Shown in pieces: positions 14,148-21,711 of a stretch of DNA of 21,749 nt (position 1 is its first letter; every line of letters begins with the position of its first letter). Under the pieces are notes generated by a model that had not been told where the DNA came from, did not search any database, and was given only the letters and a program-made list of their open reading frames with translations. A program made the position numbers and the translations under genes. This DNA is from Prevotella sp. CAG:924 (GTDB lineage: Bacteria > Bacteroidota > Bacteroidia > Bacteroidales > Bacteroidaceae). The DNA is taken from positions 1-21,749 of the forward strand of contig HF988605.1 of assembly GCA_000431975.1 (NCBI GenBank). Direction: 5' to 3'.

Positions 14148-16517
14148 ATGAACATAATCGTAAAGAAAGAACAATTCTCCGAGAAAGTGTTCTGTCTGGA
14201 AGTTGAGGCGCCGCTCATCGCACGCAGCTGCCGTCCGGGTAACTTCATCATTATCCGCGTGGATGCACACAGTGAGCGTGTGCCATACACCATCGCCAAG
14301 AGTGATCCCGAGAAGGGCACGCTGACCCTCGTCGTTCAAGAAGTCGGCCTGTCGTCGACAAAGCTCTGCCAGCTCAATGTCGGTGACGCCGTGCACGATA
14401 TCGTCGGTCCTCTGGGCAATCCCTCCAAGATCGAGAACTACGGAACGGTGCTCTGTGCCGGCGGCGGCATCGGCATCGCGGCCATCCTCCCCATCCTCAC
14501 GGCCCTGAAGAAAGCCGGCAACAAGGTCGTCAGCGTCCTGGCCGGCCGCACGAAGGAGCTCGTCATCATGGTCGACGATGTAGCCCAATACAGTGACGAG
14601 GTGATCATCATGACCGATGACGGATCGTGGGGCGAGAAAGGTGTCGTCACCGTAGGCATGGAGAAGGTGATCCAGCGTGAGCACGTGGACAAGGTGGTGG
14701 CCATCGGTCCTCCCATCATGATGAAGTTCTGCTCACTCATGGCCCATAAATATGGCATTCCCAACGATGTCAGCCTGAACACCATCATGGTCGACGGTAC
14801 GGGCATGTGTGGTGCCTGTCGTCTGACCATCGGCGGCAAGACAAAGTTTGTCTGCATCGACGGTCCCGAGTTTGACGGCGACCTCGTCGACTGGGATGAG
14901 ATGTTCAAGCGCATGGGAACCTTCAAGGGGGTAGAGAAAGAGGAAATGGAGCACTACCTGCACGAGCAGGAAAGCAGCCGGACCGCGCAGCACGAGAGCA
15001 GCGCCGGCAGCCATGACAGCCACCCGTCAGAGGACGCTCCCCTGGCAGAGGACGGCACCGCGCCCTTTGCGACACTCACCGACCGCAACGCCGACTGGCG
15101 CAAGGAGCTGCGTACCGGGATGAACGCCAAGGCCCGCCGCGAGATCGAGCGCGTGGTGATGCCGGAGCTCGATCCCGACTACCGCTCCCATGTGCGCACC
15201 GAGGAGGTGAACCAAGGCCTCACGAAGGAGATGGCCATGACCGAGGCCAAGCGATGCCTCGACTGCGGCAAGCCCACCTGTGTGGAAGGCTGTCCCGTCA
15301 ACATCAACATCCCCTCGTTCATAAAGAATATCGAGAGAGGCCACTTCCTCGATGCCGCCCGCGTGCTGAAAGACACCTCCGCCCTGCCGGCCGTCTGTGG
15401 CCGCGTGTGCCCGCAGGAGAAGCAGTGCGAGAGCAAGTGCATCCATCTGAAGATGAACGAGAAGGCTGTCGCCATCGGCTATCTGGAGCGCTTTGCCGCC
15501 GACTACGAGCGTGAAAGCGGAAAGGCCGCCCTCCCTGACATCGCACCCTCCAACGGCATCAAGGTGGCCGTCGTCGGCTCCGGCCCCTCCGGCCTGAGCT
15601 TTGCCGGCGACATGGTCAAGCGCGGATTCGACGTATACGTATTCGAGGCACTGCATGAGATCGGCGGCGTGCTCAAATATGGCATTCCCGAATTCCGACT
15701 GCCCAATAAGATCGTGGACGTAGAGATCGACAATCTCAGGAAGATGGGAGTGCACTTCCAGACCGACGTCATCATTGGAAAGACCATCACCATCGACCAG
15801 CTGGAACAGAACGGCTTCAAAGGCATCTTCGTCGGAAGCGGTGCCGGCCTGCCCAACTTCATGGGCATCCCCGGCGAGAACCTCATCAACATCTCCTCAT
15901 CCAACGAATACCTCACACGCGTCAACCTCATGGACGCAGCGAACCCCGAGACCGACACACCTATTAATATAGGTAAGAAGGTGCTCGTCGTCGGTGGCGG
16001 CAACACAGCCATGGACTCATGCCGCACGGCACGCCGCCTGGGTGCCGACGTGACCCTCGTCTACCGACGCTCGGAGGCAGAGATGCCCGCCCGACTTGAG
16101 GAGGTCAAGCATGCCAAAGAGGAAGGCATCCACTTCTGTACCCTCCATAACCCGAAAGAATATATCGGTGACGAGGCAGGCCGCGTAAAGGCTGCCGTGC
16201 TCGACGTCATGGAGCTCGGCGAGCCGGATGCCAGCGGGCGCCGTCGTCCTGTCGCCACAGGTAAGACGGTCACCATCGACTGCGACCAGGTGATCGTGGC
16301 TGTCGGCGTGTCTCCCAACCCGCTCGTTCCCAAGAGCGTCTCCGGCCTTGAGCTCGGCCGCAAGAACACCATCGTGGTGAACGAGGACATGCAAAGCTCA
16401 CGCGCAGACATCTTCGCCGGCGGTGACATCGTCCGGGGAGGAGCAACCGTGATCCTCGCCATGGGTGACGGCCGCAGGGCTGCCGCACACATGGCCGACA
16501 ACCTGCTCAAAGAATAA
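14148..16517 (+). CDS. Fused NADH-dependent ferredoxin:NADP+ oxidoreductase (NfnA-NfnB)
   Basis: The protein is 789 residues. Residues 1-265 are NfnA/PyrK-like: an FAD domain, an NAD-binding part (CAGGGIGIAAILPIL, 103-117) and a [2Fe-2S] site formed by Cys221, Cys224 and Cys236, with Asp216 placed as the unusual aspartate ligand described for NfnA. A hydrophilic H/S/E/D-rich linker (about 266-315) follows. Residues 316-789 are NfnB/GltD-like: two [4Fe-4S] motifs (Cys370, 373, 378, 382 and Cys417, 421, 427, 431), an FAD fold (VVGSGPSG, 475-482) and a second nucleotide fold (VVGGGNTAMDSCRTARR, 614-630) for NADP(H). Nfn couples NADH and reduced ferredoxin to NADP+ reduction. Automatic annotation often calls such proteins dihydroorotate dehydrogenase B/glutamate synthase fusions; no large GltB subunit or pyrD is near. 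The start at 14148 follows the promoter. Confidence 0.85.
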   Translation: MNIIVKKEQFSEKVFCLEVEAPLIARSCRPGNFIIIRVDAHSERVPYTIAKSDPEKGTLTLVVQEVGLSSTKLCQLNVGDAVHDIVGPLGNPSKIENYGTVLCAGGGIGIAAILPILTALKKAGNKVVSVLAGRTKELVIMVDDVAQYSDEVIIMTDDGSWGEKGVVTVGMEKVIQREHVDKVVAIGPPIMMKFCSLMAHKYGIPNDVSLNTIMVDGTGMCGACRLTIGGKTKFVCIDGPEFDGDLVDWDEMFKRMGTFKGVEKEEMEHYLHEQESSRTAQHESSAGSHDSHPSEDAPLAEDGTAPFATLTDRNADWRKELRTGMNAKARREIERVVMPELDPDYRSHVRTEEVNQGLTKEMAMTEAKRCLDCGKPTCVEGCPVNINIPSFIKNIERGHFLDAARVLKDTSALPAVCGRVCPQEKQCESKCIHLKMNEKAVAIGYLERFAADYERESGKAALPDIAPSNGIKVAVVGSGPSGLSFAGDMVKRGFDVYVFEALHEIGGVLKYGIPEFRLPNKIVDVEIDNLRKMGVHFQTDVIIGKTITIDQLEQNGFKGIFVGSGAGLPNFMGIPGENLINISSSNEYLTRVNLMDAANPETDTPINIGKKVLVVGGGNTAMDSCRTARRLGADVTLVYRRSEAEMPARLEEVKHAKEEGIHFCTLHNPKEYIGDEAGRVKAAVLDVMELGEPDASGRRRPVATGKTVTIDCDQVIVAVGVSPNPLVPKSVSGLELGRKNTIVVNEDMQSSRADIFAGGDIVRGGATVILAMGDGRRAAAHMADNLLKE

Positions 16518-16568
16518 CCTGACGAACGAAACGACATGTCGTAGCCGTTCCGACAAACAGACAATATC

Positions 16569-16617
16569 ATCCCCGGGCAAATCCTCCATGAGACATTTGC
16601 CCGGGGATTCTTATTAT
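16569..16617 (+). terminator. Terminator of the nfn fusion gene
   Basis: A perfect 14-bp stem (16569-16582 with 16595-16608, 12-base loop) with a CCCCGGGC core is followed by TCTTATTATT, 51 bases after the stop codon. It separates nfn from gdhA. Confidence 0.85.
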
Positions 16618-16636
16618 TCCATGATAAAATTGCCTT

Positions 16637-16652
16637 AAACAAGATCTTGTTT
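16637..16652. promoter_or_regulatory. 16-bp perfect palindrome upstream of gdhA
   Basis: AAACAAGATCTTGTTT is perfectly self-complementary with no spacer, which suits a dimeric DNA-binding regulator rather than a hairpin. It lies about 75 bases upstream of the gdhA -7 box. Confidence 0.45.
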
Positions 16653-16677
16653 TGCAGAAAAACTTCCTTTTCTTTAT

Positions 16678-16713
16678 AAAATCAAATAAAAATCTACTCT
16701 TTTGTTTGATTTT
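16678..16713. promoter_or_regulatory. Inverted repeat over the gdhA -33 region
   Basis: AAAATCAAA (16678-16686) and TTTGATTTT (16705-16713) form a 9-bp inverted repeat with an 18-base spacer. The right arm includes the -33 TTTG of the promoter, so a bound protein would affect transcription directly. Confidence 0.45.
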
Positions 16714-16735
16714 TCACTTATTATATTTACCTTTG
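16705..16735 (+). promoter_or_regulatory. Promoter of gdhA
   Basis: TTTG (16705-16708), a 19-base spacer and TACCTTTG (16728-16735) form the best complete Bacteroidota-type promoter of the window. The start codon is 61 bases downstream. Confidence 0.75.
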
Positions 16736-16796
16736 TCATCAGCTTAACAAAACTACACATTCTGAACAAAAACAACAACCAATAAAGAATAGATTT

Positions 16797-18131
16797 ATGA
16801 AAGCACTTGAAGTAATAGAAAAGCTTCAACAAAGATTTCCTGGACAGCCTGAATACATTCAGGCTGTAAGCCAGGTATTAGGCACCATCGAGGACGAATA
16901 CAACAAACATCCGGAATTCGAGAAAGCCAATCTCATCGAGCGTCTCTGCATTCCCGACCGCATCATCAAGTTCCGCGTGAACTGGGTGGACGACAAGGGC
17001 AATGTCCATACCAACATGGGATACCGTGTACAGCACAACAATGCCATCGGCCCCTATAAAGGCGGAATCCGCTTCCACGCCAGCGTGACAGAGTCCATCC
17101 TGAAGTTCCTGGCCTTTGAGCAGACCTTCAAGAACTCCCTGACCACACTCCCCATGGGTGGCGCCAAGGGTGGCTCCGACTTCTCTCCCCGCGGCAAATC
17201 GAATGCCGAAGTGATGCGTTTCTGCCAGGCCTTCATGCTTGAGCTGTACCGGCACATCGGACCTGATGAGGATGTACCGGCCGGTGACATCGGAGTCGGT
17301 GGCCGTGAGGTGGGCTATATGTTTGGCATGTACAAGAAGCTCACCCACCGTTTTGAGGGCATCCTCACCGGCAAGGGCCTGGAGTTCGGCGGCAGCCGCA
17401 TCCGTCCTGAAGCCACCGGCTATGGTGCCGTGTACTTCCTGAACAACATGCTGAAGACCCGCAACATCGACATCAAGGGAAAGACCGTCCTGGTCAGCGG
17501 TGCCGGCAATGTGGCTCAGTACAGCATTGAGAAGCTCATCCAGCTTGGAGCCAAGCCCGTGACCTGCTCCGACTCCGACGGTTACATCTATGATCCCGAC
17601 GGCATCGATGAGGAGAAGCTCGCCTATATCATGGAACTGAAAAACATTGAGCGGGGACGCATCAGCGAGTATGCCGAGAAATACGGCGTGAAATATGTGG
17701 CCGGCGCCAAGCCCTGGTATGAGAAGGCCGATCTCGCCATGCCCTGCGCCACACAGAACGAGATCAACGAGGAAGCCGCCAAGGCCATGGTGGCCAATGG
17801 CGTTCTCGCCATCTGCGAGGGTGCCAACATGCCTACGACCCCCGAGGCCATTAAGGTGATCCAGGATGCCAAGCTGCTCTACAGCCCCGGAAAGGCCAGC
17901 AACGCCGGTGGCGTGGCCGTGTCGGGACTGGAGATGACCCAGAACTCGGAACGCCTGCACTGGAGCCGGGAGGATGTGGATGCCAAGCTACACGACATCA
18001 TGGATGACATCCATCAAAATTGCGTGAAGTATGGTACTCAGCCAGATGGCTACATCAACTATGTAAAGGGTGCCAACGTAGCCGGATTCATCAAGGTCGC
18101 CAAGGCCATGATGGCCCAAGGCATCTGCTAG
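16797..18131 (+). CDS. gdhA: Glutamate dehydrogenase, probably NADP(H)-dependent
   Basis: The protein is 444 residues, the size of hexameric class I enzymes, and it aminates 2-oxoglutarate with ammonia. Substrate and catalytic residues are visible: GPYKGGIRFH (85-94), the catalytic lysine in PMGGAKGGSD (119-128, Lys124), and PAGDIGVGGREVGYM (161-175) with the catalytic Asp164. The Rossmann fold begins VLVSGAGNVA (231-240), and the CSDSDGY segment at the end of its second strand fits NADP preference, though this is only suggestive. It lies just downstream of the Nfn fusion, which would produce NADPH, but has its own promoter and two candidate operator dyads. Confidence 0.95.
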   Translation: MKALEVIEKLQQRFPGQPEYIQAVSQVLGTIEDEYNKHPEFEKANLIERLCIPDRIIKFRVNWVDDKGNVHTNMGYRVQHNNAIGPYKGGIRFHASVTESILKFLAFEQTFKNSLTTLPMGGAKGGSDFSPRGKSNAEVMRFCQAFMLELYRHIGPDEDVPAGDIGVGGREVGYMFGMYKKLTHRFEGILTGKGLEFGGSRIRPEATGYGAVYFLNNMLKTRNIDIKGKTVLVSGAGNVAQYSIEKLIQLGAKPVTCSDSDGYIYDPDGIDEEKLAYIMELKNIERGRISEYAEKYGVKYVAGAKPWYEKADLAMPCATQNEINEEAAKAMVANGVLAICEGANMPTTPEAIKVIQDAKLLYSPGKASNAGGVAVSGLEMTQNSERLHWSREDVDAKLHDIMDDIHQNCVKYGTQPDGYINYVKGANVAGFIKVAKAMMAQGIC

Positions 18132-18164
18132 ACAGATTTATCATTTCTTTTTTCGCATAACCAC

Positions 18165-18201
18165 AAGAGCGTACCGGATCCGTTTCTGCCGGTACGCTCT
18201 T
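18165..18201 (+). terminator. Hairpin downstream of gdhA
   Basis: AAGAGCGTACCGG (18165-18177) pairs perfectly with 18189-18201, 33 bases after the stop codon. No T-run follows, so termination may be assisted, or the hairpin may protect the mRNA end. Confidence 0.65.
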
Positions 18202-18476
18202 CGCGTCTACTGCGCAGCCATTTAACTGACTTGTCTTCTCTACCCGTTATATTCTTGAGAGACATAACCAGATTCATAAAAAATGACCGGTATGCCAGTC
18301 CATGCGGCATACAACCATCCCGCACATATTCCACGACATACCCAATACCACCTGTAATCCGAACAGATGCCATAGCGGATAAGAATATGCCAAAATATCT
18401 CACAGCCTTGTCCCACTCACCTTATCCGACCATGTTATTTCCTACCCAAAAGCCACCCTGTTTTAAAAAAAAACGT
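18202..18476. other. Gap between gdhA and the acetyltransferase gene
   Basis: No gene is assigned with confidence. Two overlapping open frames cover it: plus 18231-18479 (82 codons) and minus 18128-18403 (91 codons). The minus frame runs through the gdhA hairpin, and neither has a convincing promoter or ribosome-binding site. Confidence 0.4.
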
Positions 18477-18484
18477 TAACTTTG
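18477..18484 (+). promoter_or_regulatory. Promoter -7 box of the GNAT gene
   Basis: TAACTTTG follows an A-tract and lies 26 bases before the ATG at 18511. Confidence 0.6.
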
Positions 18485-18510
18485 CATATACAACAGAAAA
18501 AGTCAGAACC

Positions 18511-19014
18511 ATGCAATTTCGCAAAGTAACAGAAGACGAAGCAGATAAGTGCTATGAGATGATCGATCTGGTGCGCAACAAAATGATTGCCGACGGCCGC
18601 CATCAATGGACAGCCTCCTATCCATCGCGAGAGACGATAGAGAATGACATCCGGCAACAGAATGCCTGGGTGCTCGACAATCATGGACACATCATAGCGT
18701 ATGGTGCCTGTATCGTCAACGGTGAACCGGAATATGCCCATATCATCGGCCGATGGCAGACCCAACAGACTTATATGGTTGTCCACCGGCTGGCCGTGGC
18801 AGTAGATGCCCGCGGATTCGGACACGGCAAGCAGTTCCTCCGCGAGACGGAGAAGCTCTGTAGGGCCATGAACATCCACAGCATCAAGGTAGACACCAAC
18901 TATGACAATCGAGAGATGATCAACCTGCTCTCACGACTGGGATATGTCATCTGCGGACAGATCGACTACGGAAAACGCGGCCGCCGCTTTGCCTTCGAGA
19001 AAGTACTTGCATAA
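18511..19014 (+). CDS. GNAT-family N-acetyltransferase
   Basis: The protein is 167 residues, a single GNAT domain that would transfer an acetyl group from acetyl-CoA to an unknown amine. The acetyl-CoA pyrophosphate-binding loop shows as RGFGHG (101-106), directly after the beta4 strand VVHRLAVAVDA. The C-terminal part (DTNYDNREMINLLSRLGYV) is the usual motif B/alpha4 region. The N-terminal HQWTASYPSRETIENDI stretch is common to a Bacteroidota/Firmicutes branch of small GNATs. The substrate cannot be predicted. It has its own -7 box, and the lipoprotein gene follows after 64 bases, perhaps co-transcribed. Confidence 0.88.
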   Translation: MQFRKVTEDEADKCYEMIDLVRNKMIADGRHQWTASYPSRETIENDIRQQNAWVLDNHGHIIAYGACIVNGEPEYAHIIGRWQTQQTYMVVHRLAVAVDARGFGHGKQFLRETEKLCRAMNIHSIKVDTNYDNREMINLLSRLGYVICGQIDYGKRGRRFAFEKVLA

Positions 19015-19031
19015 AGCATAAATAAATAAAC

Positions 19032-19059
19032 AGACTGACACAACAAGACTGACACAACA
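19032..19059 (+). repeat. Two tandem copies of a 14-base unit
   Basis: AGACTGACACAACA occurs at 19032-19045 and again directly at 19046-19059, in the leader of the lipoprotein gene. It is a short perfect duplication, probably from slippage. Confidence 0.8.
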
Positions 19060-19078
19060 ACACACTATATCCTCTACG

Positions 19079-19636
19079 ATGACAATAAATAAATATACAA
19101 TAGCCGGAATGGCCTTGCTCGCCATCTCACTCACGGGCTGCAAGGAGAAGAAAAGTACGACCATGATCATCACTGAGAAGCCCAAGAAGGAGGTTCCCAG
19201 CAAACCGCATAAGACCGGCGACTATCAGCAGACACGTAGCGTAGAATGGCGTGGGACGAAATACACCATACAGATGTCGCGCAAGGCCGACAGCTCCCTG
19301 CCATTAACGGGTGAGGCCAACAACCGCTATTATGACAACCGGATCCAACTAAAGATCACACGGCCCGACGGCAGCACCTTCTTCAACCGCACCTTCACCA
19401 AGACATTCTTCCAGTCATACGTCGATGACATCTATTATAAGGACGGCGCACTCCTCGGCATCGTGTTTTTCAAGGCTAATTCCGACAATCTCGTCTTTGC
19501 CGCCAGCGTAGGCAACCCCGACGCATCCAGCGATGAATATGTACCGCTCGTCCTGAAAATATCGCCCAACGGCACACTCAGCGTATCGAAAGACACGCAA
19601 CTGGACACCGGCGCCAACGACAGTGCCGAAGAATAA
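19079..19636 (+). CDS. DUF4738-like lipoprotein
   Basis: The protein is 185 residues. A lipoprotein signal ends in LTGC (18-21), so Cys21 would be lipidated and the protein anchored in the cell envelope. A lysine-rich linker follows, then a single globular domain with GDYQQTRSVEWRGTKYTI, SRKADSSLP and ITRPDGSTFFNRTFTK. This pattern fits the Bacteroidota family I know as DUF4738, whose function is unknown; the assignment is from memory of the family and not tested. The gene follows the acetyltransferase by 64 bases with no separate -7 box that I can see, and ends before a strong terminator. Confidence 0.8.
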   Translation: MTINKYTIAGMALLAISLTGCKEKKSTTMIITEKPKKEVPSKPHKTGDYQQTRSVEWRGTKYTIQMSRKADSSLPLTGEANNRYYDNRIQLKITRPDGSTFFNRTFTKTFFQSYVDDIYYKDGALLGIVFFKANSDNLVFAASVGNPDASSDEYVPLVLKISPNGTLSVSKDTQLDTGANDSAEE

Positions 19637-19698
19637 TAAGGAAAAAGGCGATCCATCCCCATTCAACCGCCAGAACAAGACGATAGCAATAACAGCAA

Positions 19699-19758
19699 AC
19701 GACCGCAGGCCAGAGAGAAGCTTAAGCTACACACTCTCCGGCCTGCGGTCGTCTTATA
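19699..19758 (+). terminator. Terminator after the lipoprotein gene
   Basis: A 13-bp stem (19699-19711 with 19740-19752), one mismatch and 5 more pairs (GAGAG/CTCTC) are followed by CTTATATA. It separates the lipoprotein gene from the convergent gene at 19865-20254. Confidence 0.8.
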
Positions 19759-19803
19759 TAAAGGCATGTATGCACACGCCTGCTTCTTTATAGACTGTCA
19801 CCT

Positions 19804-19853
19804 GTCGGACCATCCCGGACCTACGACCAAGTCTGAGCAATCCATGGTCCGAC
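19804..19853 (-). terminator. Possible hairpin after the convergent small gene
   Basis: GTCGGACCA (19804-19812) and TGGTCCGAC (19845-19853) are perfect inverted copies 32 bases apart, just past the stop of the minus-strand gene. No T-run follows, so its role is uncertain. Confidence 0.35.
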
Positions 19854-19864
19854 GCCTTCACCCC

Positions 19865-20254
19865 TTATCTATCGGGTGTCGACAGCACCTTATAATCATC
19901 ATCGAACACCTTGGGATGGCGGCCTGTAAGGGCTACGTTGACAAGGCAGTTGGCAGCCAGTTCCAGATCGCTGAGATTCACTCCGCGCTCGCGTGACACC
20001 TCCTTGCCCAAGCACACTTCCCAAGTGGTGGCAAAGTCGGCATCGACGGCACCCATGTACGACTCATTAGAGTCGGGGATGTGAATGACGCGGAAACGGA
20101 TCGACTTCTTGGAAGGCACGGGACGCATGCCCATCAGCAATCGGTAAGCGTTCTTCAACTGATGACGGAACTTGCCCGTTCCAGGGAACATATCGACAAT
20201 CACGGGCATGATCTCATCAAAATCGTATGCCCCCAGCAAATCGTATAATTTCAT
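19865..20254 (-). CDS. Conserved Bacteroidota protein of unknown function (DUF6557-like)
   Basis: The protein is 129 residues, without signal peptide or membrane segment, so probably cytoplasmic. It starts MKLYDLLGAYDFDEIMPVI and contains MRPVPSKKSIRFRV and TTWEVCLGKEV, with a C-terminal LAANCLVNVALTGRHPK. These blocks match a conserved Bacteroidota family that I believe is DUF6557; no function is known to me. The ATG at 20254 is well supported because AAGGAGGAG (20258-20266, minus strand) precedes it by 3 bases, an unusually strong Shine-Dalgarno for this genome. It lies 145 bases downstream of ribH on the same strand, with a terminator between them. Confidence 0.75.
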   Translation of the reverse strand: MKLYDLLGAYDFDEIMPVIVDMFPGTGKFRHQLKNAYRLLMGMRPVPSKKSIRFRVIHIPDSNESYMGAVDADFATTWEVCLGKEVSRERGVNLSDLELAANCLVNVALTGRHPKVFDDDYKVLSTPDR

Positions 20255-20257
20255 AAG

Positions 20258-20266
20258 CTCCTCCTT
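20258..20266 (-). promoter_or_regulatory. Strong Shine-Dalgarno site of the DUF6557-like gene
   Basis: AAGGAGGAG on the minus strand, 3 bases before the ATG, fixes the start codon. It is the second clear Shine-Dalgarno site in the window after that of rpmA. Confidence 0.75.
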
Positions 20267-20344
20267 ATTATGGATAAAGTCAGTAAATAGGGATTCCCAG
20301 TCACATAGGAACAGCCGATGGCCTCATGCTCCTGTCTGAGAAAC

Positions 20345-20381
20345 AAAAATATTCCCCAGTACGAAAGACTGAGGAATATTT
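20345..20381 (-). terminator. Intrinsic terminator of the TPR-ribH operon
   Basis: AAATATTCC/GGAATATTT (20347-20355 with 20373-20381), one mismatch and CAGT/ACTG close around a 7-base loop. On the minus strand the hairpin runs into TTTTTGTTT, 19 bases after the ribH stop. Confidence 0.88.
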
Positions 20382-20399
20382 CTAATACTATGATACAAA

Positions 20400-20876
20400 T
20401 TAAAATTTTGCCATCTTGATAGCATCCACGGCACACTCGTCACCTTTGTTGCCGAGTCGTCCGCCGCTCCGGTCCTTAGCCTGCTGCAGGTCATTAGTGG
20501 TCAGCAGACCATAGATCACGGGGATATTCTGTGAGGCGTTCAGACGTGCGATACCATAAGTCACGCCCTGACAGATATAATCAAAGTGAGGTGTCTCACC
20601 CTTGATGACGCTACCGAGAACGATGACGGCATCGAATCCGTCGTTCTTACACATCTGTGCCGCGCCATAGATCAGCTCGAAGCTGCCGGGGACATGCTTG
20701 ATATGGATGTTCTCCGGAAGGGCTCCATGAGCTTTCAGGGTATTCACAGCACCGAGCAAAAGAGCCGTGGTGATCTCCGGATTCCACTCTGCCACAACAA
20801 TGCCGAAGCACATATTGCTCGCATCGGGCACCTTGGAGGCATCGTACTCTGAGAGATTATGAAGTTCTGTAGCCAT
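20400..20876 (-). CDS. ribH: 6,7-dimethyl-8-ribityllumazine synthase
   Basis: The protein is 158 residues, the normal size. It condenses 5-amino-6-ribitylaminouracil with 3,4-dihydroxy-2-butanone 4-phosphate in the penultimate step of riboflavin synthesis. Family blocks are AEWNPEIT (29-36, the ring-stacking aromatic is Trp31), HVPGSFELIYGA (61-72), the catalytic GSVIKGETPHFDYI with His97, and GLLTTNDLQQAKDRSGG near the C-terminus. The ATG overlaps the stop codon of the upstream TPR gene (TAATG), so translation is coupled. No other riboflavin gene is in the window. Confidence 0.96.
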   Translation of the reverse strand: MATELHNLSEYDASKVPDASNMCFGIVVAEWNPEITTALLLGAVNTLKAHGALPENIHIKHVPGSFELIYGAAQMCKNDGFDAVIVLGSVIKGETPHFDYICQGVTYGIARLNASQNIPVIYGLLTTNDLQQAKDRSGGRLGNKGDECAVDAIKMAKF

Positions 20877-21568
20877 TATTTGGTTGTTCTTTCTATGTAT
20901 TTGTCAATCTCGCTGCTCTGAACGAGTGCGGAATTCACATATTTCTTCTTGATGTCCTGATACACCTTATTGGCATCGGCCACCTTGTTCTGAGACTCCA
21001 AGAGCTCGCCAGCCTGCAACATGAAATAAGGAGCGATCGTATTGTTCACACCGTCCTTTGCCTTAGAGTCAGCCTTCTCGGCAGCCTCCTCCAGCTTGCT
21101 GATAGCCTTATCCACCTGACCTACATGAGCATAGGCATTACCCAGGGCTGAAATGGCAGCAGGGCTGATCATGGCATCGCCTTCGGGAGAAAACTTCTCC
21201 AGATAGGTCACGGCCTCATTCCACTTATTCAGATTGGCATAGCAGAGTCCGGCATAGAGATTAGCCAGATTGCCGGCTTCTGTTGAGCTGTAGTCATCGG
21301 CGATCTTTACCAAACCGGCATAACCGGCGCCGTCGCCGTTAAGAGCCTTGTCGAACTGCTCGGCGTTGAAGTATTCCTGACCGCGTGCAAGAGCCGTGCT
21401 GGCCTTCTCACCACGGGGAACAGCTACAAACGTGTGATACAGGAAGAATGCGGCCACGATGATAATAATAGCTGCAATAACACCGAGAATGATTTTCCGG
21501 TTGTTCTCGAAGAACAAGTCCGTTTTCGTTGCAGCTCCCACGGCTGCATGTTCTTTGTAGTTTACCAT
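20876..21568 (-). CDS. Membrane-anchored tetratricopeptide repeat protein
   Basis: The protein is 230 residues. A single transmembrane helix (about 25-47, ILGVIAAIIIIVAAFFLYHT) is preceded by a short charged cytoplasmic tail and followed by a helical-repeat domain. TPR-like units are visible at EAGNLANLYAGLCYANLNKWNEA, ALGNAYAHVGQVDKAISKLE and LQAGELLESQNKVADANKVY. The topology resembles YfgM, a helper of the Sec translocon and envelope chaperones, but that role is only an analogy. The gene precedes ribH with a TAATG overlap. A -7-like box at 21632-21639 lies 64 bases upstream. Confidence 0.88.
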   Translation of the reverse strand: MVNYKEHAAVGAATKTDLFFENNRKIILGVIAAIIIIVAAFFLYHTFVAVPRGEKASTALARGQEYFNAEQFDKALNGDGAGYAGLVKIADDYSSTEAGNLANLYAGLCYANLNKWNEAVTYLEKFSPEGDAMISPAAISALGNAYAHVGQVDKAISKLEEAAEKADSKAKDGVNNTIAPYFMLQAGELLESQNKVADANKVYQDIKKKYVNSALVQSSEIDKYIERTTK

Positions 21569-21631
21569 TAGTATTGTTATATTTTATTATTTCTTCTTTG
21601 GAGCGAAATTCAGCTTCCGCGTATTACGTGG

Positions 21632-21639
21632 CAAAATTA
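21632..21639 (-). promoter_or_regulatory. Promoter -7 box of the TPR-ribH operon
   Basis: On the minus strand TAATTTTG fits TAnnTTTG and lies 64 bases before the TPR gene start. No clear -33 element is seen. Confidence 0.45.
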
Positions 21640-21703
21640 GTACTTTTCCTTCACATATTGAAATTTATGGCATCCTTTTTTCGTTTTTCAATCCCAAATC
21701 CAG

Positions 21704-21711
21704 TAACTTTG
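21704..21711 (+). promoter_or_regulatory. Divergent promoter for a gene beyond the right edge
   Basis: TAACTTTG points out of the window on the plus strand. No coding start is reached within the remaining 38 bases. In related genomes recF often stands divergent to the TPR-ribH pair, so recF is a reasonable guess and no more. Confidence 0.5.

Noticed and set aside
16637..16652. Intrinsic terminator
   Set aside because: The palindrome has no spacer for a loop, and the real nfn terminator with a proper loop lies just upstream at 16569-16608.
16878..17960. Long minus-strand open frame (360 codons) opposite gdhA
   Set aside because: Shadow of gdhA, with the same low-complexity H/L/G/V composition as the other antisense frames.
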